A stretch of DNA of 57,512 nt, from contig JBAYSY010000013.1 in assembly GCA_041675885.1 (NCBI GenBank), positions 1 through 57,512 of the forward strand, given 5' to 3'. Under the pieces are notes generated by a model, which was given only the letters and a program-made list of their open reading frames with translations, did not search any database and was not told the DNA's origin. Each line of letters starts with the position of its first letter. The first letter of the stretch is position 1. Positions 8,647-16,603 of this stretch are shown here, in pieces. The translations under genes were made by a program, and so were the position numbers. Source of the stretch: JBAYSY01 sp041675885 (GTDB taxonomy: Bacteria; Pseudomonadota; Alphaproteobacteria; Rhodobacterales; Rhodobacteraceae).

Positions 8647-9939
8647 CTATGCACGGCCGCGCAGCATGGCGCGATAGGCCCCCAGAAGGCCCTTTTCCTC
8701 GATCAGCCACGACACCCACAATTCCTTCAGCGGATCGATGAAGGGGAACGAGGGGATCAGCGTGCCGTCGTAGTCGAATTCGATCAGCATCGCCCGGCCA
8801 TAGCGCGTCACCATCGGGCAGGAGGTATAGCCGTTGTAAAGCGCGCTGCTTTCGCGTCCGGCGGTTTCGGCGACGATGTGATCGACCACCACCGGCACCT
8901 GCCATTTGACGCTGGCCGCGGTCTTGCCGCGCGGCACCCCGGCGATGTCGCCCACCGCGAAGACATTCGGATAGCGCGGATGGCGCAGGGTGGCGCGGTC
9001 CGCCTCGACCCAGCCGTCGGGGGCCAGCGGGCCGTCCTGCCAGGGCAGCGGGCTGTTCAGCACCGCGTCGGGCGCGCGCATCGGCGGGATCACATGGATG
9101 AAGTCGTAGTCGAGCGTCACATCGCCGGTTTCGGTCGCATAGGTCGCCTGTCTGGCGCCCGGGTCCAGCGCCTTCAGCACATGGCCGTAATTCGCGGCGA
9201 TGCCACGGTCGGCGAACATGCCCACAAGTTTTTCATGCACCGGCGGCACCGCGAACAGCGCCGGGTTGTGGGCGTTGTAGATCAGTTCCACCGCGCCGCG
9301 GCGGCCCTGGCGGCGGGCCTTGTCCTCGGTGATGAAGGTCATCTTCAGCGGCGCGCCCGCACATTTCATCTCGCCCGCCGGGCGGCCGAACAGGCCCACC
9401 CCTCCGGTCTCGATGAAACGGTCGATGGCCGCGGCCGAGGCCAGCGCCGCGTCCGGCCCGGCATAGACCGAGGCGATTCCCTCGCGGCCGATCAGCCCGG
9501 TCTCCATCCCCTCGATCGCGGTATAGTCGAGCATGAGCCCGGTCGCGACCAGCAGGAAATCGTATTCCACCCGCCGCCCCGAACTGGTGGAAAGCGCGTT
9601 CGCATCGGGGTCGAATTCTGCCACCGCCTCGGTGATCCACTCGACGCCCTTCGGCATGTAGTCGGCGTTGCTGTCGGTGACCTGCCCGGGCGACCAGAGC
9701 CCGGCGCCGATCAGCACGAAACCCGGCTGAAAGTGGTGGTCGCGCTTGGGGTCGATCACGATGATCGTGGCCGAGGGCATCGCCCGGCGCAGCCGCGAGG
9801 CAAGCGAAAGCCCCGCCGCCCCGGCCCCGGCAATGACGATCCGCGCCCGCGATGGCGAGGTCTGGGCCGGCGCGCCGCCCGCCGTCGCGCCAAGCAGTGC
9901 GAGCGCCGCACCCCCGGCCAGTATTTCCCGTCTGTTCAT
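8647..9939 (-). CDS. sqr: Type II sulfide:quinone oxidoreductase-like flavoprotein with twin-arginine leader
   Basis: 430 residues. FAD-binding GAGAAG is at 38-43. The two redox cysteines of type II (mitochondrial SQOR-like) enzymes are present: Cys193 in KCAGAPLKM and Cys374 in YNGYTSCPMVT, followed by the typical EFDY and SFPF segments. Such enzymes oxidise sulfide to a persulfide or sulfane sulfur and pass electrons to quinone. The N-terminus MNRREILAGGAALALLGATA has a twin arginine and hydrophobic core, as in Tat-exported proteins, which is unusual for a type II enzyme. The start at 9939 has a strong ribosome-binding site (CAGGAGGAAG). It follows the 41-residue gene and is probably controlled by the repressor encoded at 10219. 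Confidence 0.85.
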   Translation of the reverse strand: MNRREILAGGAALALLGATAGGAPAQTSPSRARIVIAGAGAAGLSLASRLRRAMPSATIIVIDPKRDHHFQPGFVLIGAGLWSPGQVTDSNADYMPKGVEWITEAVAEFDPDANALSTSSGRRVEYDFLLVATGLMLDYTAIEGMETGLIGREGIASVYAGPDAALASAAAIDRFIETGGVGLFGRPAGEMKCAGAPLKMTFITEDKARRQGRRGAVELIYNAHNPALFAVPPVHEKLVGMFADRGIAANYGHVLKALDPGARQATYATETGDVTLDYDFIHVIPPMRAPDAVLNSPLPWQDGPLAPDGWVEADRATLRHPRYPNVFAVGDIAGVPRGKTAASVKWQVPVVVDHIVAETAGRESSALYNGYTSCPMVTRYGRAMLIEFDYDGTLIPSFPFIDPLKELWVSWLIEEKGLLGAYRAMLRGRA

Positions 9940-10003
9940 AAAGGCTTCCTCCTGTTTCTTCAGGCGGGCCGTTTGGTCGGCCGACCGTTTCTTATGTGGG
10001 TGT

Positions 10004-10129
10004 TCAGGCCGCTTGCGCCAGTTGCTGCCGCATCCGGGCGGCAATGTCCGGCGCGCGGATCGCGCGCTCATCGCTGCCGCCGAACCGCGCGGCGCGGGCC
10101 GGACGGACGATCTGGTGTTTGTCGGCCAT
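10004..10129 (-). CDS. 41-residue protein upstream of the sulfide oxidoreductase
   Basis: MADKHQIVRP at the start, then an Arg/Ala-rich chain ending in ARMRQQLAQAA; 41 residues, basic, no membrane segment and no cysteine. An AAGGAG ribosome-binding site lies 10 bases before the ATG at 10129, which supports translation. It is the first gene of the minus-strand operon (41-residue gene, sqr, membrane protein) and lies 64 bp before sqr. I do not recognise a family. It could be a small partner protein or a leader peptide. Confidence 0.6.
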   Translation of the reverse strand: MADKHQIVRPARAARFGGSDERAIRAPDIAARMRQQLAQAA

Positions 10130-10182
10130 ATCGCAGATACTCCTTTTCCCCGCCGCCTCCCCCCGTCGCGGGGCGACCAGCC

Positions 10183-10217
10183 TTGACGTTATATGCGAAT
10201 AAATGTAGATACGCAAG
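10183..10217. promoter_or_regulatory. Divergent promoters with operator-like element (copy 1) between sqr operon and its regulator
   Basis: On the minus strand, TTGCGT (10216-10211), a 17-base spacer and TATAAC (10193-10188) form a promoter for the sqr operon. On the plus strand, TTGACG (10183-10188), 17 bases and TAGATA (10206-10211) form a candidate promoter for the regulator. The stretch 10193-10217 matches 10718-10742 at about 19 of 25 bases and overlaps both promoters. It is AT-rich in a GC-rich neighbourhood. The natural reading is a binding site for the ArsR-family repressor, giving autoregulation and control of sqr. Confidence 0.6.
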
Positions 10218-10218
10218 A

Positions 10219-10581
10219 ATGAACACAAACACCGCGATCGACCCTGACATGATGCGTATTGCTGCCGATGAGGCGAGCGGCCTTCTGAAAGCGCTGTCGA
10301 ACCAGCACCGGCTCCTGATCCTGTGCTGCCTGATCGACGGCGAGAAATCGGTGGGGCAACTGGCCGAATACCTCGGTATCCGCGATTCCACCGCGTCGCA
10401 GCATCTGGCGCTGTTGCGGCGCGACCGGATCATCGTCGGGCGGCGCGAGGGTCAGACCATCTGGTATCGGATCGAAAGCCATGTGGCACGGCAGGTGATG
10501 GAGGTGCTTTATTCCAACTTCTGCACCGCGCCTTCGGAAACCGTGCCCGCCGATACCGCCCCCGCCGATACGGACGGCTGA
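10219..10581 (+). CDS. ArsR-family persulfide-sensing repressor (SqrR/BigR-like)
   Basis: 120 residues. The winged-helix domain includes LLKALSNQHRLLILCCL and the recognition helix region RDSTASQHLALLRRD, followed by the wing GRREGQTIWYRI. Cysteines are at 36, 37 and 102. The Cys36-Cys102 spacing of 66 equals that of the sensing pair in Rhodobacter SqrR (41/107) and BigR (42/108), as I recall them; those proteins form a tetrasulfide link with persulfides and release DNA. The gene is divergent from the sqr operon and has operator-like elements on both sides. No clear ribosome-binding site precedes ATG 10219, and the candidate promoter would place the mRNA start at or next to it. The tail is Ala/Pro/Thr-rich. 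Confidence 0.85.
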   Translation: MNTNTAIDPDMMRIAADEASGLLKALSNQHRLLILCCLIDGEKSVGQLAEYLGIRDSTASQHLALLRRDRIIVGRREGQTIWYRIESHVARQVMEVLYSNFCTAPSETVPADTAPADTDG

Positions 10582-10717
10582 CCACGTGCCGCTGGGCAAG
10601 GGGGGGGGGAGGGGACGGAAGTTGCGCTTCGGACGCCCTGCCTCTTGCCGATCAATCCGGCCCGCAGCCACCGCCGGCCGCAGCGTGAAAATCCGCAACG
10701 AACATCTTGCAAGCAAC

Positions 10718-10747
10718 ATACGAATATGCGTATATACGCAATATAAT
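10718..10747 (+). promoter_or_regulatory. Operator-like element (copy 2) and promoter of the DUF2892-RND operon
   Basis: 10718-10742 repeats the element at 10193-10217 and contains a perfect 14-base palindrome TGCGTATATACGCA (10727-10740). A consensus TATAAT (10742-10747) follows directly, so a bound repressor would cover the region between -35 and -10. No good -35 hexamer is seen. The expected transcript start is near 10754, just before the ribosome-binding site GCAGGAG of the DUF2892 gene. Confidence 0.65.
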
Positions 10748-10769
10748 ATGTCATGCAGGAGTTCCGCCA

Positions 10770-10970
10770 ATGACCCTCGACCGCGCCGTTCTCGCCTTTG
10801 CCGGTATCATGGTGCTTGTCTCGGTGGTGCTGACCGCCGTGGTCTCGCCGCTGTTCGTCTGGTTCACCGTCTTCATCGGCGCCAACATGCTGCAATCGGC
10901 CTTCACCGGGTTCTGCCCGGCGGCCATGCTGTTCAAGCGGCTCGGCTTCAAACCCGGCAACGCCTTCTGA
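10770..10970 (+). CDS. DUF2892 (YgaP-like membrane domain) protein
   Basis: 66 residues with two hydrophobic segments (about 6-27 and 29-48) and the conserved FTGFCPAAMLFKRLGF ending of DUF2892 proteins. In YgaP this membrane domain is fused to a rhodanese domain that handles sulfane sulfur; here it stands alone. The ribosome-binding site GCAGGAG precedes ATG 10770. It is the first gene of the operon with the RND pair, and its promoter carries the operator-like element. The conserved Cys in TGFCP may be relevant to sulfur chemistry; that is inference. Confidence 0.82.
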   Translation: MTLDRAVLAFAGIMVLVSVVLTAVVSPLFVWFTVFIGANMLQSAFTGFCPAAMLFKRLGFKPGNAF

Positions 10971-10987
10971 ACGAAGGAAACTTTCCC

Positions 10988-11950
10988 ATGCGAATCGCGA
11001 TCCTCGCCGCCGCACTCGCGGCGGCCACCCCGGCCCTTGCCGATACGGTCCTGCTGACCCCGGAGCCGGTGGTGGAGTGGAAGCCGGTCTACGGCCGGGT
11101 CGAGGCCCGCGATCTGGTGCCCGCCCGGGCGCGGATCGGCGGCACGCTGGCCGAACTGCTGGTCACCGAAGGCGATGAGGTCGCGGCCGGGGCGCGGATC
11201 GCGGTGGTTCGCGACGACAAGCTGGCCTTCGAGATCGCCGCGCTCGACGCCCAGCTTCGCGCGCTGGAGGCGCAGCTGATCCGCGCCCGCACCGAGCTGG
11301 AGCGCGGCCGCTCGCTGATCGAACGCGGCGTGACCACCGCGCAGCGGCTGGAACAGCTGACCACCGACGTTGACGTGACCCTGAACCAGATCGCCGCGAC
11401 CGAGGCGCAGCGCGCCGCCGTGATCCGGCAGGAGGAGGAGGGCGAGGTTCTTTCCCCCGCCGCGGGCCGGGTGCTGACCGTGCCCACGACCCGCGACGCG
11501 GTGGTGATGCCGGGCGAGCCGGTGGCGACCATCGCGGGCGGCGGGCTGTTCCTGCGCCTCGCGATCCCCGAGCGCCACGCCGCCGATCTGGCCGAGGGCG
11601 CGGAGATCCGCATCACCGCCGCCGGGGCCGAGACCACCGGCACGCTGGTCAAACTCTACCCCCGGATCGAGAACGGCCGGGTTGTCGCCGATGTCGAGGT
11701 CGAAGACCTCGCCGACGCCTTCGTCGATGCCCGCGTGCTGGTCGAGGTGCCGGTGGGCAGGCGCGAGGCCCTGCTGGTGCCGCGCGCCGCGCTGGTCACC
11801 CGGTCCGGGCTGGACTTCGTGCGGGTGATCGTCGGGGGGGGCAGCATCGAGCGTGCCGTGGTGCCGGGCGATACCATCCTTCGGGACGGCACCGCCCATG
11901 TCGAAATCCTGACCGGCCTTCAGGCCGGTGAAACCGTCGCCGTGCCCTGA
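10988..11950 (+). CDS. RND efflux periplasmic adaptor (membrane fusion protein)
   Basis: 320 residues. A signal peptide (MRIAILAAALAAATPALA) is followed by a split lipoyl-like region, a central coiled-coil hairpin (about 80-145: FEIAALDAQLRALEAQL...) and beta-barrel regions ending in ILTGLQAGETVAVP, the layout of HlyD/AcrA-type adaptors. It links the inner-membrane pump to an outer-membrane channel. There is no lipobox. The gene starts 17 bp after the DUF2892 stop and its stop overlaps the pump start (TGATG), so translation is probably coupled. No outer-membrane factor gene is present nearby. Confidence 0.88.
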   Translation: MRIAILAAALAAATPALADTVLLTPEPVVEWKPVYGRVEARDLVPARARIGGTLAELLVTEGDEVAAGARIAVVRDDKLAFEIAALDAQLRALEAQLIRARTELERGRSLIERGVTTAQRLEQLTTDVDVTLNQIAATEAQRAAVIRQEEEGEVLSPAAGRVLTVPTTRDAVVMPGEPVATIAGGGLFLRLAIPERHAADLAEGAEIRITAAGAETTGTLVKLYPRIENGRVVADVEVEDLADAFVDARVLVEVPVGRREALLVPRAALVTRSGLDFVRVIVGGGSIERAVVPGDTILRDGTAHVEILTGLQAGETVAVP

Positions 11951-14900
11951 TGTCCGATACTCCCCGCCTCGGCCTTGCGGGCGCGCTGACCCGTGCCTTC
12001 ATCGTCTCGCCGCTCACGCCCTTGATGCTGATCGCGGCCTTCGTCTTCGGCCTGATCGCGCTCATGGCGCTCCCGCGCGAGGAGGAGCCGCAGATCTCGG
12101 TGCCGATGGTCGATATCCTGCTGCGCGCCGACGGGCTGCGGGCCGAGGATGCCGTCAAGCTGGTCACCGAACCGCTGGAGATCATCGTCAAGGGCATCGA
12201 CGGGGTGGAACACGTCTATTCCAGCACCCGGGACGACGGGGCGCTGGTCACGGCGCGGTTTTTCGTCGGCACCTCGGCCGATGCGGCGGTGCTGCGGGTG
12301 CATGACAAGCTGCGCGCCAACATGGACCGCATTCCGCTGGGCATCCCCGAGCCGCAGATCATCGGGCGCGGCATCGACGACGTGGCCATCGTCGCGCTGA
12401 CGCTGACCCCCGCGCCCGGGATCGCCGGACGGACCACCCCGAACGATCTGACCCGGATCGCGCGCGAGTTGCGCTCCGAGATCGCCAAGATCCCGGATGT
12501 GGGCCTGTCCTACATGGTCGGCGCCCAGGACGAGATCATCCGCATCGACCCCGATCCGGCCCGTCTCGCGCTTTACGGCATGACGCTGCAACAGCTCGCG
12601 GGCAAGGTGCAGGGCGCGAACCGTTCATTTCCCGCCGGCCACCTGCGCGACGGCGGCGAACAGATCATGCTTTCGGCCGGCGAGACGCTGGCCACCCCCG
12701 CCCAGATCGGCAACCTGCTGCTGACCACCCGCGACGGCCGCCCGGTCTATCTGCGCGACGTGGCGACGGTCGGTTTCGCCACCGACACCGCCGAATCGCT
12801 GGTGTCCACCGTGACGCTGGGCGCGGACGGGCCGGAACGGGTGCCCGCCGTCACGCTCGCCGTCGCCAAGCGCGCGGGCGCGAATGCCGTCACCGTGGCC
12901 GAGGCGATCCTTGAGCGGGTCGAGGCGCTGCAAGGCACGCTGATCCCCGAAGGGATCGAGGTCGAGATCACCCGCGACTACGGCGAGACCGCGAACGAAA
13001 AGGCCAACGAACTGCTGTTCCACCTCGGCCTCGCCACCGTGTCGATCATCCTTCTGGTCTGGCTGGCCATCGGTCGGCACGAGGCGCTGGTGGTCGCGCT
13101 GGTGATCCCGGTGACGATCCTGCTCACGCTCTTCGCCTCGTGGATCATGGGCTACACGCTCAACCGCGTGTCGCTGTTCGCGCTGATCTTCTCGATCGGC
13201 ATCCTTGTCGATGACGCCATCGTGGTGATCGAGAACATCGCCCGGCACTGGGGCATGAACGACGGCCGCGACCGGCGCCGGGCCGCGATCGAGGCGGTGG
13301 CCGAGGTGGGCAACCCCACCATCGTCGCCACCCTGACCGTGGTCGCGGCGCTGCTGCCGATGCTGTTCGTCTCGGGGATGATGGGGCCTTACATGTCGCC
13401 CATTCCGGCCAATGCCTCGGCGGCGATGATCTTTTCCTTCTTCGTCGCGGTCATGGTCACGCCCTGGCTGATGCTGAAGGCGGCGGGAAACTCGCCGCTG
13501 CCGTCCCATGCCGGCCAGGCCGAGGGCGGGCGGCTGGGGCAGATCTATGCCGCCGTCGCCCGGCCGCTGCTGTCGTCCAAACTCACAAGCTGGACCTTTC
13601 TTGCCGCGGTGATCGTGCTGACCATGGGGTCGCTGGCGCTGTTCTACACCCGCGACGTGACGGTGAAGCTGCTGCCGTTCGACAACAAGTCGGAACTGTC
13701 GGTGATGATCGACATGCCCGAGGGCGCCTCGGTCGAGGCCACCGACGCGGTGGCGCAGGACGTGGCGCGGATCGTGCTGGCGCTGGACGAGGTGAAATCG
13801 GTCCAGACCCACGCCGGGGCGGCCGCGCCCTTCAACTTCAACGGGCTGGTGCGGCATTATTTCTACCGCACCGACCCGCATCTGGGCGAGGTCGCCATCA
13901 ACCTGCTGCCCAAGCACGACCGCAGCCGGGAAAGCCACGCCATCGCGCTGGACCTGCGCGACCGGATCATGGCCGCCGACCTGCCTGAGGGTGTCACCTT
14001 CAAGGTGGTGGAACCGCCCCCCGGCCCGCCGGTCATGGCCACCCTTCTGGCCGAGATCTACGGCCCCGACCCCGAGACCCGCAGGCAGGTCGCGGCCCGG
14101 GTTGAGGACGCCTTCCGCTCGGTCCCCTTCATCGTCGATGTGGACAACTCCTACGGCGAGGCCCCGCGCCGGTTGCGCGCCACCGTCTCGACCGACGATC
14201 TGGAGTTCTTCCGGGTCGAGGAAAGCGATGTGTTCGACACGCTGGCGATCCTGAACGGCGGCATGACCGTGGGCTATTCGCACCGGGGCGAGGGGCGCCA
14301 TCCGATCCCGATCCGCATCGAACGCCCCAGGGCGGAGCGGCAGATGAACGAACGTTTCCTGACCACGCCGATCCCGGCCAACGTGCTGCCCGGCGACCGC
14401 GGCGTGGTGGAGCTGGGCGATGTGATCCGGGTTGCCGAAGAACGCGCCTCGCTGCCCGTGTTCCGCCGCAACGGCCGCGCCGCCGAGATGGTCACCGCCG
14501 ATCTGGCGGGTGATTTCGAGGCACCGCTTTACGGGATGATGGCGGTGCATGAGGCGCTGGACGCGCAGGACTGGACCGATCTGCCAAAGCCTGAAATCTC
14601 GCTCTACGGCCAGCCCGAGGACGAAAGCACCCCGGTCCTGCTGTGGGAAGGCGAGTGGGAGGTCACATGGGTCACCTTCCGCGACATGGGCATGGCCTTC
14701 GGGGTGGCGCTTCTGGGCATCTACATCCTTGTCGTGGCCCAGTTCGGCTCGTTCCGGCTGCCGCTGGTGATCCTGACCCCGGTGCCGCTCACCTTCATCG
14801 GCATCCTCGGCGGGCACTGGCTGTTTTCCGCGCCGTTCTCGGCCACCTCGATGATCGGTTTCATCGCGCTGGCGGGGATCATCGTCAGGAACTCGATCCT

Positions 14901-15144
14901 GCTGGTGGATTTCATCCGCCACGACACCACCGGCCGCCCGCTGACCGAGGTGCTGATCTCCGCCGGTTCGATCCGGTTCAAGCCGATCCTGCTCACTGCG
15001 CTCGCCGCGATGATCGGCGCGGCGGTGATCCTGGCCGATCCGATCTTCCAGGGGCTGGCGATCTCGCTCCTGTTCGGGCTGATGTCCTCGACCCTGCTCA
15101 CGGTGCTGGTGATCCCGGCGATCTACCGGGTGCTGCGGACCTGA
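11950..15144 (+). CDS. RND-family efflux permease (AcrB/MexF superfamily)
   Basis: 1064 residues, the usual length of RND pumps. The first membrane helix is at about 20-40, there are two large periplasmic regions, and the central helix bundle includes FSIGILVDDAIVVIENIARH with the paired aspartates of the proton relay. The second half repeats the pattern (GFIALAGIIVRNSILLVDFI). These pumps export substrates using proton import. The context (persulfide-responsive repressor, DUF2892) suggests export of sulfur compounds or of products of sulfide stress, which is inference. The start ATG 11950 overlaps the adaptor stop by one base. An outer-membrane channel must come from elsewhere. Confidence 0.9.
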   Translation: MSDTPRLGLAGALTRAFIVSPLTPLMLIAAFVFGLIALMALPREEEPQISVPMVDILLRADGLRAEDAVKLVTEPLEIIVKGIDGVEHVYSSTRDDGALVTARFFVGTSADAAVLRVHDKLRANMDRIPLGIPEPQIIGRGIDDVAIVALTLTPAPGIAGRTTPNDLTRIARELRSEIAKIPDVGLSYMVGAQDEIIRIDPDPARLALYGMTLQQLAGKVQGANRSFPAGHLRDGGEQIMLSAGETLATPAQIGNLLLTTRDGRPVYLRDVATVGFATDTAESLVSTVTLGADGPERVPAVTLAVAKRAGANAVTVAEAILERVEALQGTLIPEGIEVEITRDYGETANEKANELLFHLGLATVSIILLVWLAIGRHEALVVALVIPVTILLTLFASWIMGYTLNRVSLFALIFSIGILVDDAIVVIENIARHWGMNDGRDRRRAAIEAVAEVGNPTIVATLTVVAALLPMLFVSGMMGPYMSPIPANASAAMIFSFFVAVMVTPWLMLKAAGNSPLPSHAGQAEGGRLGQIYAAVARPLLSSKLTSWTFLAAVIVLTMGSLALFYTRDVTVKLLPFDNKSELSVMIDMPEGASVEATDAVAQDVARIVLALDEVKSVQTHAGAAAPFNFNGLVRHYFYRTDPHLGEVAINLLPKHDRSRESHAIALDLRDRIMAADLPEGVTFKVVEPPPGPPVMATLLAEIYGPDPETRRQVAARVEDAFRSVPFIVDVDNSYGEAPRRLRATVSTDDLEFFRVEESDVFDTLAILNGGMTVGYSHRGEGRHPIPIRIERPRAERQMNERFLTTPIPANVLPGDRGVVELGDVIRVAEERASLPVFRRNGRAAEMVTADLAGDFEAPLYGMMAVHEALDAQDWTDLPKPEISLYGQPEDESTPVLLWEGEWEVTWVTFRDMGMAFGVALLGIYILVVAQFGSFRLPLVILTPVPLTFIGILGGHWLFSAPFSATSMIGFIALAGIIVRNSILLVDFIRHDTTGRPLTEVLISAGSIRFKPILLTALAAMIGAAVILADPIFQGLAISLLFGLMSSTLLTVLVIPAIYRVLRT

Positions 15145-15229
15145 CGGATAGCTTCAGCAGGCGGCCGAAAGGCTCCGGCATCCCGGGTGCGCCCCCCCGT
15201 AACCCGGGAAAACGTTCCTCTTCCCTCTC

Positions 15230-15257
15230 CCTGGCCGAGGCCATCGCCTCGGCCAGG
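15230..15257. other. Strong hairpin between convergent genes
   Basis: A perfect 12-bp stem (15230-15241 with 15246-15257) with a CATC loop, lying between the end of the RND permease gene and the end of the convergent NlpD-like gene. No T tract follows on either strand, so it may be a factor-dependent or bidirectional stop, or an mRNA 3-prime stabiliser. The rest of 15145-15365 holds nothing else that I recognise. Confidence 0.5.
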
Positions 15258-15365
15258 CGCAACCCTCGAACGGCGAATGCCGTGGGGCAGGCCATCAATC
15301 CGGTCACCTCAGGATCCGGGCAGGGGTCTGGATGGTGCCGGTCGGCGGGAGGATGGGCCCCCCGG

Positions 15366-16544
15366 CTATTGCAGATAGGGCATCGGATCGACGCTTTCGA
15401 AACCCTTGCGGACCTCGAAATGGACGAAGGCGGGGTCGCCCGCGCGCACGGTGCCGATGGTCTGGCCCCGGGTCACCCTTGCGTCGCGCGCCACGCGGAT
15501 GCCATCGACATTGGCATAGACCGTCAGCAGGTCGTCGGCGTGCCGGATCACCACGATCGGCACCTGATCGGTGTCGCGGGTGATCGCCGCCACCGTGCCG
15601 TCGGCGGCGGCGCGCACCGGGCTGCCCGCCGCCGCGCCGATGCCGATCCCGTCGTTGCGGCCCTTGGCATAGGGCCGGACGATGCTGCCCTCGGCGGGCA
15701 TGGCGAATTGCGCGGCCGAGGCGGCGGTGCGCTGGCTGCCCATGGCCGGGGCCTCGGGCACCGGCTGCGGCCGGGCGGCGGCGGGCGGGGTTTCGGCCGG
15801 AAGCGGCTGGGCGGCCGAGGGCGGTTCGGGCGTGGGCGAGCCCTGACCGGGCGCGCTGGCCAACTCGGTGCCGCGCGGCGGCGGGCTGCCCGCGGCGGCG
15901 GGGATCAGCAGGAACTGCCCCTCGCGCAGCGCAAGGTCGGTGCCGAGCCCGTTCCATTCCGCCAGCGAGCGGGTCGAGACGTTGTAGAGCCGGGCGATGG
16001 ACCAGGCGGTCTCGCCCCGCACGACGCGGTGGCGGACCGGCTCCGGTCCCGGGGCGGTGGCGGCAGGGGCGGGGGTCGTCCCGGTTCCCGTGCTTTCGGC
16101 CCGGTCGATCGCGCCCGAGGCGATGGTGGTCACGTCGATCGGCGCGGCGCCGATCACCTGTCCGGTCGCGGGGCCGTGGAGCGGCGCCGCATCCGCCGCC
16201 ACCCGGCCCGGCAGGGCCAGCACCTCGCCCGCGCGCAGGGTCACGTCGGGGTCGATGGCGTTGAAGCTGGCCAGTTGCTCGGCGCCGATCCCCAGCCGCC
16301 CCGCCACCGAGCGCGCGCTGTCGCCGCGCCGGGCCACCGCCACCTGATAACCGGGGTAGGAGATCACGCCGCGCGCGTCGGGCTGCGGCCGGTCGGCCAC
16401 CGGCTGGCGCGCGGCGGCGGCGGTGTTCAGTCCGGTGTGCTGGTTGCGCAGATCCCAGTCGAACCCGGCATCGGGTCCGCAGGCCGCCAGCGTGCCCAGC
16501 GTCCCCGCAAGCAGCATTCCGCGCAAAGGTCCGGTGATCGTCAT
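15366..16544 (-). CDS. nlpD: LysM and degenerate LytM (M23) domain lipoprotein, NlpD-like
   Basis: 392 residues. It has a lipoprotein signal with lipobox LAAC and acylated Cys22, two LysM peptidoglycan-binding repeats (about 65-115 and 172-218), a Pro/Ala-rich linker, and a C-terminal LytM/M23 domain (about 285-392). The zinc ligands are lost: the HxxxD box reads NDGIGIGAAAGSPV and the final box reads FVHFEVR. Such LytM proteins do not cut peptidoglycan but activate amidases during cell separation. It is third in the order surE-pcm-nlpD, as in many proteobacteria, with 59 bp after pcm. The start MTITGPLRG is chosen because it gives a normal-length lipoprotein signal. Confidence 0.88.
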   Translation of the reverse strand: MTITGPLRGMLLAGTLGTLAACGPDAGFDWDLRNQHTGLNTAAAARQPVADRPQPDARGVISYPGYQVAVARRGDSARSVAGRLGIGAEQLASFNAIDPDVTLRAGEVLALPGRVAADAAPLHGPATGQVIGAAPIDVTTIASGAIDRAESTGTGTTPAPAATAPGPEPVRHRVVRGETAWSIARLYNVSTRSLAEWNGLGTDLALREGQFLLIPAAAGSPPPRGTELASAPGQGSPTPEPPSAAQPLPAETPPAAARPQPVPEAPAMGSQRTAASAAQFAMPAEGSIVRPYAKGRNDGIGIGAAAGSPVRAAADGTVAAITRDTDQVPIVVIRHADDLLTVYANVDGIRVARDARVTRGQTIGTVRAGDPAFVHFEVRKGFESVDPMPYLQ

Positions 16545-16603
16545 CGCTCTGCCTCGCATCCTTCGCGGGCCCGGGTTGGCCCCGGTGCCCTGTCATCCGC
16601 CGC

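Noticed and set aside
8647..9939. Identity as flavocytochrome c sulfide dehydrogenase (FccB)
   Set aside because: The exported leader fits, but the KCAGAP and GYTSCP blocks, the EFDY segment and the absence of a cytochrome partner fit type II SQR better.
8182..10581. An 800-codon open frame on the plus strand running into the repressor gene
   Set aside because: All of it before 10219 is antisense to the SQR operon and low in complexity; only the last 120 codons form the ArsR-type protein.
12625..14922. A 765-codon frame antisense to the RND permease
   Set aside because: His/Gln/Arg/Asp-rich shadow of a strongly biased gene; no domain signature.
15230..15257. Rho-independent terminator of the RND operon
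   Set aside because: The stem is excellent, but no T tract follows on either strand, so it is listed only as a hairpin.
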